Shown here: positions 1 through 10,800 of the stretch, one piece after another
Layout: every line of letters begins with the position of its first letter
How positions within the stretch are numbered: position 1 is the first letter of the stretch
Source of the DNA: Cucumis sativus
Taxonomy: Eukaryota; Streptophyta; Magnoliopsida; Cucurbitales; Cucurbitaceae
Assembly: GCF_000004075.3 (NCBI RefSeq)
Contig: NC_026657.2
Coordinates: 33,280,732-33,344,731, forward strand
Direction of reading: 5' to 3'
Length of the DNA: 64,000 nucleotides
Made by a program: the position numbers and the translations under genes
Notes under the pieces: generated by a model
What the model saw: the letters and a program-made list of their open reading frames with translations, nothing else
Told to the model about the DNA's origin: nothing
The model's database searches: none

Positions 1-1289
1 CGTGTTCCTTTGTCTAACTCACATGAAGCCCTAGAAAGAAGAGAGAAAGAGAGGGGCCAAAAGTACAAAAACAAACAAAAGGAAGGGCGCAAAATAATTG
101 AGGAAAAAAAGGGTTGAAATGCAAAGTAAGAGATAGATGTGATTATTGTACCAAAGTTGTGAATTGGGATTGAGCTAGACACAATACCAAACTATATAAT
201 ATATTTATCATTAAACTAGTTTATGTACAATCGTGATGAATTTGAATCCATTTGATTGAGACTTGTAACACACACCATCACCCTCCCATCTCTCTTTTCC
301 TTTTCTAACCTTAAAATTTTCTCTCTCCCAATCATTAATTAAAAAAATAAAATCATCCTTAGCCTTTGTTATTCACCTAAAAATTTAAATATGACCCGTT
401 AGATTAACCTTGGAGGTCAGTTAATGATGTTAGAATAGAAGGTTTATCAATAAACGGTTATTATAGTAATGTTAAATGCTGCTTTATTCATCATGTATTA
501 TGCAAAGTCATTTTTGTAGTTGAAATTTAAAAGTAAAAGATCAAAATAGTATTCTCGATTTTATGATATTTGTAATAGGTAATCGCTTACCATTTTTCAA
601 GAACTAAAGTTAAATTGTCATGAGTTTTAAAGTTTTGTGACCAAATATTGATAAAGACTAATATTGAAATTTTAACTCAAAATCGTAAAGATACATCAAC
701 CAAAGCAACTTTCAATTTTAACTGATAAATATTTGTATGAAGAATTTTTTATTTGGAGGAAAATGTTACAAATTTAGTCTGTCCTTTCAAAGATATATAT
801 ATATCTAATAATGCAATTTTGAAGTTAAATAGGTAATTAGCTAACTAGATATTTGTAAAAAAGAATGGGGAATTAGTGAGATAAAACCTTTCAAAATCAT
901 AAATTTTTTATAAAGTATCGAAAATAAAATAAAGTAAAAGAAAAGTGAATTCCCGAGAAATTCAAAGAGAAGTCTTGTTTACACACAGGCATTGTAGTCA
1001 ATTTCAATGTGAATGTGAATTTGATAAACAATTGTTGGTTTCTTTGCAATTAAGCCAACTTCTTCTCTCTCAAATACACGTTTTGAGCATCTGAAAACGC
1101 ATGATCCTCGATCAACTGAAAAGGATCCGATTCTTCGTTTTGGATTACGCTCTCTTCTCGAGTAGCTAATGCGAACATCTGACAGGTGGGTTTTTCTTAA
1201 TTTTGTTACTTTGATTGATTTTTTTTTTACTTTTCTCTTTCCCAAATTTCTACTGCTTCATCCTTCTTTTTCTTTCTGATTTTGATTGA
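1..1289. other. Gene-free stretch and probable CCX promoter/5' leader
   Basis: No supportable protein gene on either strand. The sequence is AT-rich, with a short AT run near 797-805 and long pyrimidine-rich tracts from about 1040 to 1290. Such tracts are typical of plant 5' leaders and core promoters. The transcription start of the downstream exchanger gene cannot be fixed from the sequence, and a 5'-UTR intron is possible. Confidence 0.5.
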
Positions 1290-1382
1290 ATGGCGACACA
1301 GAAATCAACACCGCAAACTGTTCCGCATATGGATAAAACAGGTCCGTCTACTCAATTCCATCACGCTTTCATTCTGGCTTAG
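1290..1382 (+). promoter_or_regulatory. Upstream ORF (30 codons) in the putative CCX leader
   Basis: A complete ATG-to-TAG reading frame of 30 codons starts MATQKSTPQT and ends 264 bases before the CCX start codon. G at +4 is favourable and T at -3 is not. If this segment is part of the CCX mRNA, it could lower translation of the main frame. A possible splice donor lies inside it (AAAACAG followed by GTCCGT), so part of it could also be a leader exon. There is no evidence that the peptide is conserved. Confidence 0.3.
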
Positions 1383-1646
1383 ACGACAAAAACAACCCAC
1401 TTCTTTGGATTGGAAATAGGAATGAGTTGGTTCTTCGATTTTTAATATACCCCTTTTCTTTTAATTTTAATTTTAATTTTGATTCGCCCCTCTTTGATTT
1501 TGGTGAAGAATTCTGTCGTGTTCTTGATTTTATCTGCCAATTACTCACTTCACAGATCGTGAAATTATGAACCCATTTTCCCCGCTTCCTCAGTTCTTCA
1601 GATAGATAGAGAGAAAGAGAAAGAGCCTGTTGATTGGTTTTCTTGA

Positions 1647-3350
1647 ATGGGTTTCTTATCATCTCTCTCCAAACAGAGGGGTTTTATCATTTTCTTGAAT
1701 CTCTCGTTTCTCTTAGTGGGCTCTGCTTTTTTGGTGAATCGGTTTCACTCCACAGAATCCCATTTCCATGTTCTTAACAAAAGCTCGAGAAGAATCCATG
1801 GCAACCCTCAGGAAGATTGCAAGAGTTTTATCGCTTTAACTGAGTCTGAAGCTAAGTGCTCTGTTCTTAAATCCAACAACCCCTGTGACACCCAAGGATA
1901 TATAGATTATCTTTACATTTTCTATTGTGAGTATGGAAGTTTTAGCATCCTGGGCTACACTCTGTTGTTTCTGTGGCTTCTTGTGTTGTTCTATCTTTTG
2001 GGTAACACTGCTTCTGAATACTTTTGCTCTTCCCTTGAGAGTTTGTCAAAATTGTTGAATCTTTCCCCAACAATTGCTGGTGTTACTCTGCTTTCTCTTG
2101 GCAATGGGGCACCTGATGTTTTTGCTAGCCTTGTTGCTTTCATGGGGGATGGAACTAGTGATATTGGCTTGAATACTGTTCTTGGCGGAGCCTCGTTTGT
2201 TACTTGCGTCGTTGTTGGAATCATAAGTATTTTGCTGCGTCGGCGACGGATGAAGGTGAATAGGTCTGGCTTCATTAGAGATGTTTTGTTCTTTCTCTTG
2301 GTTCTTTTGTCTGTTTTCTTGATATTACTTCGTGGTCATATCAATCTGTGGGGTTCCATTGGCTTTTCTTCCATGTATATTGTTTATGTTTTGGTTGTGT
2401 ATGTCTCCCATGCCCAGTGGTTGAATTTTAGAAGTGACATCTGCGAACCTCTTTTGAAAGAGCCATCAAAGGATGAGTTTGAGGGTCGAAATGAACCACA
2501 GGACAACAGTGACGATGATGACGATGTTAGAATCAATGTATATGAAATCTGTTTTTGTCCAAGATTATCACCTTCCTGTCTTTTTTTCCTTCGCATTCTT
2601 GAGATTCCTCTTTACTTGCCTAGAAGATTGACAATTCCAGCCATTGCTGAAGAAAACTGGTCTAGAGTATATGCAGTTGCTTCAGTAATATTGGCCCCAG
2701 TTCTCTTATCTCTTCTATGGGCATTTCACCACCAGGGCGAGCCATCTCAATCTAACCTGATCATCTGTGTTGTCGCTTTGCTGCTCGGAATTAGTTTTGG
2801 GATTATTGCATTTGTGACAACAGAGAATTCAAGCCCACCAAAGAAGTGCCTCTTCCCTTGGCTTGCAGCTGGCTTCACCATGAGTTTAACATGGAGTTAT
2901 ATTGTAGCTCAAGAACTGATAGGCCTATTAGTTTCACTTAGCTACATAATGGGCATAAGCCCTTCAATTCTAGGACTTACCTTCCTGGCTTGGGGAAACT
3001 CTCTAGGGGATTTGGTGGCAAACGTGACCATGGCCTTGAACGGTGGTCAGCGAGGTGCCCAAATTGCCATCTCCGCCTGCTATGCTGGCCCCATCTTCAA
3101 CACTCTGTTTGGCCTCGGGATGTCACTTGTTGGCGCTTCATGGAAGAAATATCCTGAGCCAATCGCCATCCCCCCAGACCCTTATGTCATGGAGACATTG
3201 GGACTATTGGTAGGAGGATTGCTTTGGGCAGTTGTGGCTTTGCCAAGGAGAGAGATGAGGCTTGATGCTGTGTTGGGAGGAGGCCTTCTTGCTATCTATT
3301 TAACATCTTTGCTCTTAAGGCTTTTGCAAGCTTTTGGTTCTTCCCATTAG
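1647..3350 (+). CDS. Cation/calcium exchanger, CCX family (Na+/Ca2+ exchanger superfamily)
   Basis: Intronless 567-residue multi-pass membrane protein that should exchange Ca2+, K+ or Na+ across an internal or plasma membrane. The two alpha-repeat signatures of the superfamily are present: GNGAPD at residues 152-157, followed by VFAS, and GNSLGD at about 450-455, followed by LVAN. Both sit in hydrophobic helices and form the ion-binding site. A hydrophobic segment at about 12-30 is a signal-anchor or first helix. A cysteine-containing luminal loop follows (CKSF, AKCSVL, NPCDT). A central hydrophilic loop carries an acidic run (DNSDDDDD, about 286-293) between the two helix bundles. Length and lack of introns fit plant CCX genes. 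Which CCX member this corresponds to, and its membrane, cannot be settled by eye. Confidence 0.93.
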   Translation: MGFLSSLSKQRGFIIFLNLSFLLVGSAFLVNRFHSTESHFHVLNKSSRRIHGNPQEDCKSFIALTESEAKCSVLKSNNPCDTQGYIDYLYIFYCEYGSFSILGYTLLFLWLLVLFYLLGNTASEYFCSSLESLSKLLNLSPTIAGVTLLSLGNGAPDVFASLVAFMGDGTSDIGLNTVLGGASFVTCVVVGIISILLRRRRMKVNRSGFIRDVLFFLLVLLSVFLILLRGHINLWGSIGFSSMYIVYVLVVYVSHAQWLNFRSDICEPLLKEPSKDEFEGRNEPQDNSDDDDDVRINVYEICFCPRLSPSCLFFLRILEIPLYLPRRLTIPAIAEENWSRVYAVASVILAPVLLSLLWAFHHQGEPSQSNLIICVVALLLGISFGIIAFVTTENSSPPKKCLFPWLAAGFTMSLTWSYIVAQELIGLLVSLSYIMGISPSILGLTFLAWGNSLGDLVANVTMALNGGQRGAQIAISACYAGPIFNTLFGLGMSLVGASWKKYPEPIAIPPDPYVMETLGLLVGGLLWAVVALPRREMRLDAVLGGGLLAIYLTSLLLRLLQAFGSSH

Positions 3351-4690
3351 AACCATTTGACACTCACTCTTACTACCAACCTACCATCATCAACATTGAG
3401 AAAGAAAAAAGAGAGAAAAACCAATGTAATTGTGTTTTTCTAATGTTGATGATGCAATTAGTTAGTTTCATGTAAATTAATTCTACTTGGTTTTTTTGTA
3501 AGGTCTGATGTTGTGTATCAAAAACCAAACCGACGTCGGCCAAGTTTATGGAAGCTCAGGAGATATTAATAACATATCATGAATTTAATACAAGTTTGTT
3601 GTTCCGATCCTAGTGTCTTACAATTTGATTTTGATCAGAAGTTTGAAAGTTGAATGTAGGAAGATTCATTGCATAAAGGACTTTGTTATTTCTAACTTTT
3701 GGAAAAGGGAAAAGGGCCTTAATTAGTTGTTTGTAGAAATTAATTGATGTGCTTTCTTAATCTGAGAAATTAAATTTGAGTGCCGACTGCCGACCAAAGT
3801 GTGATGATAAAGAAATGTTGGATAGCCGACATCTGATCTTAAGATAAGTCAAGTTGAAACTGTCTGTTTTGGACTCGGTTTCTAGAAATTCTCAATGTGC
3901 ATTTGGATAAGAAATATGTTAAAGATTTTTCTCTTTTTACATGTAAACGTGATACAATTTGAATTTGGTCACATTTGTTGTTGATTTTCTATTCCGATTG
4001 ATTTATTATATCTTGCAATTCGTCTGCTAAACTTGTGGGTATGAAATTCTCATATGATAGCTAGGGATTGAATTACAATATGTCAATCCTAATAAGACGT
4101 GGCATCTAATTGTGTTTCAATCGAAAAGTAAATTGAACATCTCAACATATGGATCACTTTATAAAATGTTATTCAAAGTAAATTTTATCAACATAATTAA
4201 TAGGGAACAATATAAATCAACTTAGATGCCATAAAAGTCCGCTAAAATGCTATCAAAATTACTCAACGTCAAACCATTGTAATCAGGTAAAAACCAATTA
4301 TTTAAACGTTTATGCCGTCATTGTTTGAAATCTATTTTCAAAATGATTTTCTAACTTGACAATTTGATGCTTGAGTGGCTGTATCTCAACTTTTCTTTAC
4401 TGTGTTCAAGTTCATTAAGATGATGCTCAAGATCATGTAGATTTTAAGATGATCTAAATACTTCCAAGGAGTTACAATACCTACATCATAACCAGCCTCA
4501 ACAATTTCGTGTTTCTTGTTTCTAAATAAACTTCCAACAAAAATATCATCACCGTTCATATCAAGTACGTGTGTCGTCGATAACCTTAGAAGCATATAAT
4601 CAGAAGGCTATAGTCTGAATTCAAATTACAATTTCAAAATTCAAAATTCAACGAAACAAGAAATAGAGAAACCATCACTTAAATATCAAT
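3351..4690. other. CCX 3' region and gene-free stretch
   Basis: This begins with the AT-rich CCX 3' UTR (probably to about 3600) and continues as AT-rich intergenic DNA. An open frame on the - strand at 4386-4595 resembles nothing I can name. In another - strand frame, near 4381-4440, there is a short Leu/Glu-rich heptad-like stretch (LEHHLNELEHSKEKL). This may be a decayed coding remnant of the NLR cluster, but it cannot be assigned. Confidence 0.4.
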
Positions 4691-4694
4691 TTTT

Positions 4695-5362
4695 TCAACT
4701 TGACTAAGTATCTCAACTAATCCCTTCGGCAATCTTTTCAACCCATGAATCTCTAAACAATATAAGTTGTACAAATGTTGCATATTTAGCCCCATCAAAT
4801 TATGGCATTGATCTATGATCAAATACTCAATGGATTGGCAAACTTGATCGCATCAAGTAATATGAAGCCTTTTTAGACGTCCAAAGAGATTTGATGCAAT
4901 AACAACTGTTGCTTCATCCCATTGCCCTACCTTTTCCATACTACGAATATGAAGTTCCTCTAACTTGGGAAAAGCAAAACAATTTCTGTGGTTATTGGAA
5001 TCAATTCCATAGAACTCAATTGAAATTTTAAGTTTCTTTAAGTTGGGCAATTGTATAAGCATTGGAAGCTAAGCTCTCCACAATTTACACAATGAGACAA
5101 TTATCTCAGCTAAATTAATTTCAACAAAAATGCTATTAGGCAAAAACCTTCCCTAGAAAGCCACCAATTTCCGATGATTGAAGATTTTTGTGTGGTTGAA
5201 ATACTTTATATTGTCTTCATCATATTCTCCTCCTTCATCAAGGAAAGACCATTTAAAGATTAGATGACGTGACTTTTCTTTACAACCAATTTTACAGACA
5301 AATAGCTTCCTCTTTACTTTGCACTTTCTTCATATATGTAAGAGTTAATTAGTTAGTGTACT
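4695..5362 (-). pseudogene. LRR fragment of a CC-NB-ARC-LRR gene, copy 1
   Basis: On the - strand this segment aligns by eye with the LRR part of the full NLR downstream (about 8240-8935). Shared words include QLPNLK, FYGIDS/FYGVDS, WDEATVV, SNLFG and LKRLHI/LKEVRI. Reading through needs frame changes and passes stops; only a 69-residue open stretch remains (4853-5062). No CC or NB-ARC part accompanies it. It is a decayed, truncated duplicate on the same strand as the intact gene. It overlaps in content with the fragment at 7355-7680, so the two are separate duplicates, not halves of one gene. Confidence 0.8.
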
Positions 5363-5685
5363 TTTTTTTTTTTTTCTTGTACACACTTATTTTAGTTGTT
5401 GTTGAACTAAACGTATGTTAGCTTAATTAGTGTACCTTTATTACATTAAAATTCAATTTTAACAAATTTAAATTGGATATATCGTACTTCTAGATTAGAA
5501 AACTATTCTCCATCTACTGTCGGGCCATGCAATCAAGATTAGAGAATATCCAAATCAATTTGTGTTAAAGAGAAGTTGCCTTATTCTATTAAAAGGTAAA
5601 ATTGGAATATAAATTCATTATGCTTATTATTTATTTAGATTTGGTTGTTACGTTGGATTAACATTTATTAATAAATATATAGTTA
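5363..5685. other. AT-rich spacer between LRR fragment and MITE
   Basis: No gene seen. It contains a poly-T run near 5361-5375 and ends with the TTA target site (5683-5685) of the MITE that follows. Confidence 0.4.
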
Positions 5686-6103
5686 GGATGCGTTTGAGGG
5701 AGGGAATGAGTTAGGATTATAATAATCCTAGTGTTATATGATAATATGTGTTTGGTGTTAGGGTTATTATTGGTAGTGTTATGGTAATATATGTGTGGAA
5801 GAAGGAATATGAATGGTAATGTTATGATAATATGTGTTTAGAGGAAAGATTATTATTGTAGTATTATGATAATATGCATTTGGGGGAAGAGTTATAATAA
5901 CATATGTTTGGGGGAAGAGAGTTATGAGTGTAGTACTATAATAAGATGAAGTAGAAAAAATTGTAGGGTTATGAAAAGGTGAAGTAGAATAGTTTGTAGG
6001 GTTATTTAACCCTAATCCTCAAAAATGGAAAACTTTGGCCCAAACAAGGTTTGAGCCATAATCCTTTTCCTAATCCTCCTAAATCTCCATCCCAAACACA
6101 CCT
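5686..6103. mobile_element. Tourist-like (PIF/Harbinger-type) MITE with internal repeats
   Basis: A 418-bp non-coding element. Its left end reads GGATGCGTTTGAGGGAGG. Its right end, reverse-complemented, reads AGGTGTGTTTGGGATGG: an imperfect terminal inverted repeat of the GTGTTTGG type common in Tourist MITEs. TTA flanks both sides (5683-5685 and 6104-6106), the target duplication expected for PIF/Harbinger. The interior carries several diverged direct repeats of roughly 45-50 bp around the word GATAATATGTGTTTG. No transposase frame is present, so it would be non-autonomous. Confidence 0.68.
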
Positions 6104-6970
6104 TTAATATTTAAAACTATAGCAAAATTTTCAAGTTGGAGTTGTTACCATGTATTTTCTCAAGTTGGTTAATATTTATTAATAAATATAGGAACATTTT
6201 TTAAAATAGCAAAATAAATTAAAATATTTAAAGTTATAGCAAAATTTTGAATTCTATCAATGATAGCTATTAATAGAAGATAACTAGTGATAGAAGAATA
6301 TATCACTAACTATTGACTATCAAATACATGTTATTGATAGATTTGTAAATATTTTGTCCAATTTGTTATTTTTGACAAATTTTCATAAATATATGATCAA
6401 TATTTATTAATAATCGTATATTAATAAATTAATGGAGAGATGTAGTTGGTTTGGATTATTTTGCCTAAAATACAGCTAGGGGCTTTGTGGGTCTTATGGT
6501 ATATTTATGTTTGTGGAAGATAAAAGTGGGGTGTACGTTGAACAAATTATGTATTGAGAAATTCGTTACGAGGTACCCTTTTCTGTGGTGTGTGGTGTTG
6601 ACCATCATGTTACTTTCATTGTTGTGAAGTACTTGTTTGAGAAGATTTGTCCAAGTTAATTAATATAGGAGCCTAACATTGAAGTTTTTCATTAGGAAAG
6701 CCAAGACATTAAGATACAAGGGTGAAACGTAAAGCATATGATCTAGGGGAGCCTAGATCGACTTCCTTGTTCACACATCAAGTGGTTTAAGAAAGCCTAA
6801 ACATTTATCTTGTAATAGTCATATAATCCAAGATAGTTTATTCTTGATAAGTTATGTATTTGTGATCTCTTTAATCTTTATAAATGATCTTTTCAATCAG
6901 GCTAAAGGTCCTCTAGATGTAGATGTTGTGACGTCGAACTAGGTTAACAATAATGTCCGATGATTTATCG
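6104..6970. repeat. AT-rich stretch with dispersed cucurbit-like low-complexity repeat
   Basis: No gene. From about 6120 to 6390 there is a pattern of 'ATAGCAAAATTTT' and 'CTATCAATGATAG / TGATAGAAG' words. Similar word sets occur near 40080-40200 and 44380-44600, so this is probably a diverged dispersed repeat. The remainder to 6970 shows nothing recognisable. Confidence 0.4.
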
Positions 6971-6975
6971 GTTAT

Positions 6976-7263
6976 TGTTGGAATCCTTTCCTTATTTTCT
7001 AAATATTTTCTTTGTTAGAATCCTAGAATATTTATGAAAAGATTATGAGAATATTTTCCTTATTTCCTAAATATTTTCCTTTTTTATTCCTTGTATATTC
7101 TATTTATTCTCCCTTGTACCTATTGTATTATTTATTAGAAAATAATAACAACAAACAATCGTAGTTTTTCTTTTGGTACTCGGGTTTTCACGTAAATTGG
7201 TGTGTTCTTTGTCTCTCTTTTCAATAGTTATTATCGCTCTTTGTTTTCTGAGATGTTCTTTCA
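6976..7263. mobile_element. Solo LTR with 5-bp target-site duplication
   Basis: A 288-bp segment beginning TGTTGGAATCC and ending TTCTTTCA, so it has the TG...CA ends of LTRs. The pentamer GTTAT lies immediately outside both ends (6971-6975 and 7264-7268). The interior has LTR-like content, including a 'CCTTGTATATTCTATTTATT' poly(A)-signal-like stretch. No internal retrotransposon sequence or second LTR adjoins it, which fits recombination between two LTRs. Superfamily (Copia or Gypsy) not determined. Confidence 0.72.
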
Positions 7264-7354
7264 GTTATTAACTCACATCTTAACTCGAGATATCAAGTTT
7301 CTCAAATTGCAACCCAAAAATTGAACAAAAACCTAGAAGAAAATTAGAGAATTT

Positions 7355-7680
7355 AGCATGCACTCTACAGTTATCAACTCTTTCAAGCAAGAGAGCCCAC
7401 CAAATCCTCGAGCAATCTTTCCAACCCTTTAATCTCTGAATGATATGAGTTGTCCAAATTTTGCACATTTAGCATCAAATTATGACACCCACTTATGTAT
7501 AAATATTCAATGTACTGGCAAGGCAACCTTCTAACCCACTTGGCAATTTTGCCCATTGATAACATCTCTGAATACTTACCATTTTTAGACATGCAAAGAG
7601 ATTTGATGCAAGAACCACCGTTGCTTCATCCCATTGCTCTAGCTTCTTCATCACATTAATACGAAGTTGTTAATATATGT
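7355..7680 (-). pseudogene. LRR fragment of a CC-NB-ARC-LRR gene, copy 2
   Basis: The - strand matches the LRR region of the intact NLR at about 8180-8510. Shared words are LMLNVQNL, GLERL/GLKRL, YLYISGC/YLSIRGC and, at its upstream edge, the WDEATVV block. The frame is broken several times. It lies just beyond the 3' end of the intact gene, as expected for the tail of an old tandem duplicate. Confidence 0.78.
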
Positions 7681-7816
7681 CAGTTACTGAAAGATTTTCC
7701 TCTTCTAAAGCAGTCCAGAATAAAAGCTCCTTTAGAATTGTGCAAAAAATGGTGTTAGAAATATTGGATAAGAAAACACAAATAATAATTAACATATTAC
7801 AATAAAAATAAGTGCC

Positions 7817-10800
7817 TTACTCAGATTTATGAACACATTTTGATGGAAGATGGGAAAGCTTAGCCCTCTCCTGGTCACCTTCCCCAACTAGTAGCTTTGG
7901 ACATTCAAAAATGTCCAAATTTTCTAATTTGGTTAGGCGTAATATGGCCTCTCTCGAAGGTAATTCTTTCAACTTAAAGCAATAGGAGCATTTCAATGTT
8001 TTCAAAGAGATGAGGTTTCCAATCCATTCTGGCAGAGCTTCAATGCAATCAAACTGTGTAATCTTTAATACTTGCAAGTTAGTGAGGTGTTGAAGTTGTT
8101 GGGGAAGTTGGGTGTCAACTGACCCATAACGGCCAGACAACTCAAGTTCAACAAGCTGAGAAGCCAAGTGTATGACGGAACTAAACTCATAATTTTGCAT
8201 GCATCCTCCAATTTTCAACTCTTTCAAGCGAGTGAGTCCGTCCATTCCCTTTGGCAATCTTTTCAACCCATCAATCTCTAAATGGTATAATTTGTGCAAA
8301 TTTTGCACATTTAGCATCAAATTAAAACAACCACGGATGCTCAAATATTCAAGGGAATGGCAACCTTCTAACCCACTTGGCAACTTTGCCAATGGATTAC
8401 ATCTCCTAATCCTAACTTCTTTTAGACATCCAAAGAGATTTGATTCAAGAACCACCGTTGCTTCATCCCATTGCTCTAGGTTCATCATCTCATAAATGCT
8501 GAGTTTCTTTAACTGTGGAAAAGCAACAGAATTTTGGTGGCTGGAGTCAACTCCATAGAACTCATTCCCTATACTTCTCACACTTTCCATGTACATAATC
8601 TCAAGTTCCTTTAAATTGGGCAACTGTCCAAGCATGGGAAGCACTTCACATCTTTCAAAATGACCCAAACGTATCTTTACTAAATTTTCAACAAAAATAC
8701 CAGTAGGCAAAACTTTTCCTCGAAAACCAAGGATTTCCAATGATTGTAGGTTTTTGTGTGGTTGAAGTCCTTCCAACACTTGTACTATACCATCTTCATC
8801 ATCTTCTCCTCTCTTATCAGTTTCGAAAAACCATAGGTTTAGATGACGTAAGTTCTTCTTTTCCACCAATTTTGCAGCCATAGCTTCATCTTTATTTTGC
8901 ACTCTCCAGAGATTTGTAAGAGTTAGTTTACCTTTCAGGTTTTTCAACGGTCCAAGCTCTTCTATTTTACAACCCTTCTCGAACCCAACTAAAAACCCAG
9001 ACAATGATTGAAGATGAATCAAGTTGCCCATATCTGAAGGCATTGCTGTATCACCAAACATTTTAAATTCTAAATGTCTTAAGTTAACCAATTTTCTCAA
9101 ATTCTTCGGTAGACCACTTTGTCCAAGCTTTAGCGTTTGTAGATTATAAAGAAGAGAAAGGGATTCAAGAAGAAGCTTGTTTATAGAACATTCTGAAATA
9201 TCAAGATATCTCAAATGAATCAACTTGTCTATTGGAATCCACAAATCCGTATGCGATTGAAAAATAACCTTTAAAACACGTAAACAAACAATGTCGTTCT
9301 GATTCAAATAATTAATCACTTCATCATTGCAAATCAACGTGCGTAACTTTCTTACACTTTTTCCACTCAAATTATTTGGATTTGATTCCACATTTTGATG
9401 ACTCGAAATTGCACAAGCAATATCATGCATTAGATCATGCATCTTAAACCCAACAATTCTCTTATTCGCATCCCTAGTGACATCTTGAAATATGGAACGA
9501 GACAATAAGAAGTTGAAGTATTGTTCTCCAATATCCTCCATTAGCAAGTTCTTATCTCTTCCTTGTCCGGGTTGGATAAATCCTTGTGCTATCCACATTT
9601 TAATTAGGTCATCTTTCTGAAAGTCATAATCTTGGGAAAAATTTGAGCAATAGGCAACACATTGCTTTAACACGGGATTTGGTAAAGAATCCACACTTAA
9701 TTTTAATATGGACAAAACAAAATCTTTGTCCTCTAATGAAATGTTCCTTACAATGCTTTCAACTTTTGTCATCCAACTGATCTCATGATCTTCCTCTTCA
9801 AGTTCAGTTTCTTCAAATTTGACTGCACCTCCTAAAACTTTTGCCACGAGTGGTACACCACCCATTTTTCTAACCAGCTCCTTTTTCATAATCTCCAACT
9901 TCGAATTCATTGGCAACTGATTTGCATTTGCACTTTCTTTAAACAACGCCCAACATTGATCATTGGATAACTTTTTTAGACGATAAATAGAAATTGGCTC
10001 CACCATCGTCGCTACTTCTTCATTCCTTGTGGTCACCATAATAGTATTTCCAGGTTTTCCAGCAATATGTTTCAAACAGCCTCTAAGCTCGTCCCACAAG
10101 TGTTTCTCATTATCCCAAACATCATCAAGCACAAGAAAATAATTCTTGTCTTGCATCTCCTTTCGCAGCCTCCCAAGCAAGGCCTCCTTATTGGATTCCA
10201 ACCCACTACAAGTTTTTGTTAAACCCTGAAAGATTTTTTCCAAAATTTTTGTGACAATAAATGGTTTTGACACACAAACCCATATAGTTTTATCAAAATG
10301 TCCTTCAATTTCACGATGATTGAAGATCATCTTGGCCAAAGTTGTTTTGCCAAGACCACCCATTCCAACGATGGATATCACAGACATATGATGTTCATTG
10401 GTAGAGTCAATCGCCAATTTAAGTAGCTCCAAAACTTCAGCCTCCCTTCCTTCGACTTGGAAGTCAAGAATTGAGGTTGTCTCTCGAATCTGATTGAGCG
10501 CAAGCTCTATTTCTGTGACAGTTTCCACACCAACTAGCCCAAAAGCACTTGCCGCACAATAATGTTGATTTAGAGTATCGGTAATGTTCTTGATTTTCTT
10601 GGCCATCTTGCGACGAAACAAAAAAGAATTTATGGATGATGAGATTGAATCACTTACCTTGCTAAATTTCTCAGTATGCTCCACTGTTCGTCGAAGATGT
10701 TCATAAACAAGCTCATCCAGTAGATCATCGGCTTCATGGACAATATCTTCAAGTTTTTCCACCCATCTTTTCACAGAATTACCAGGGTGTGATTTCTTTC

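Noticed and set aside
4386-4595. 69-residue - strand frame next to the LRR relic
   Set aside because: No recognisable domain; a Leu/Glu-rich stretch in another frame hints at a decayed coding sequence, but it cannot be assigned to a family.
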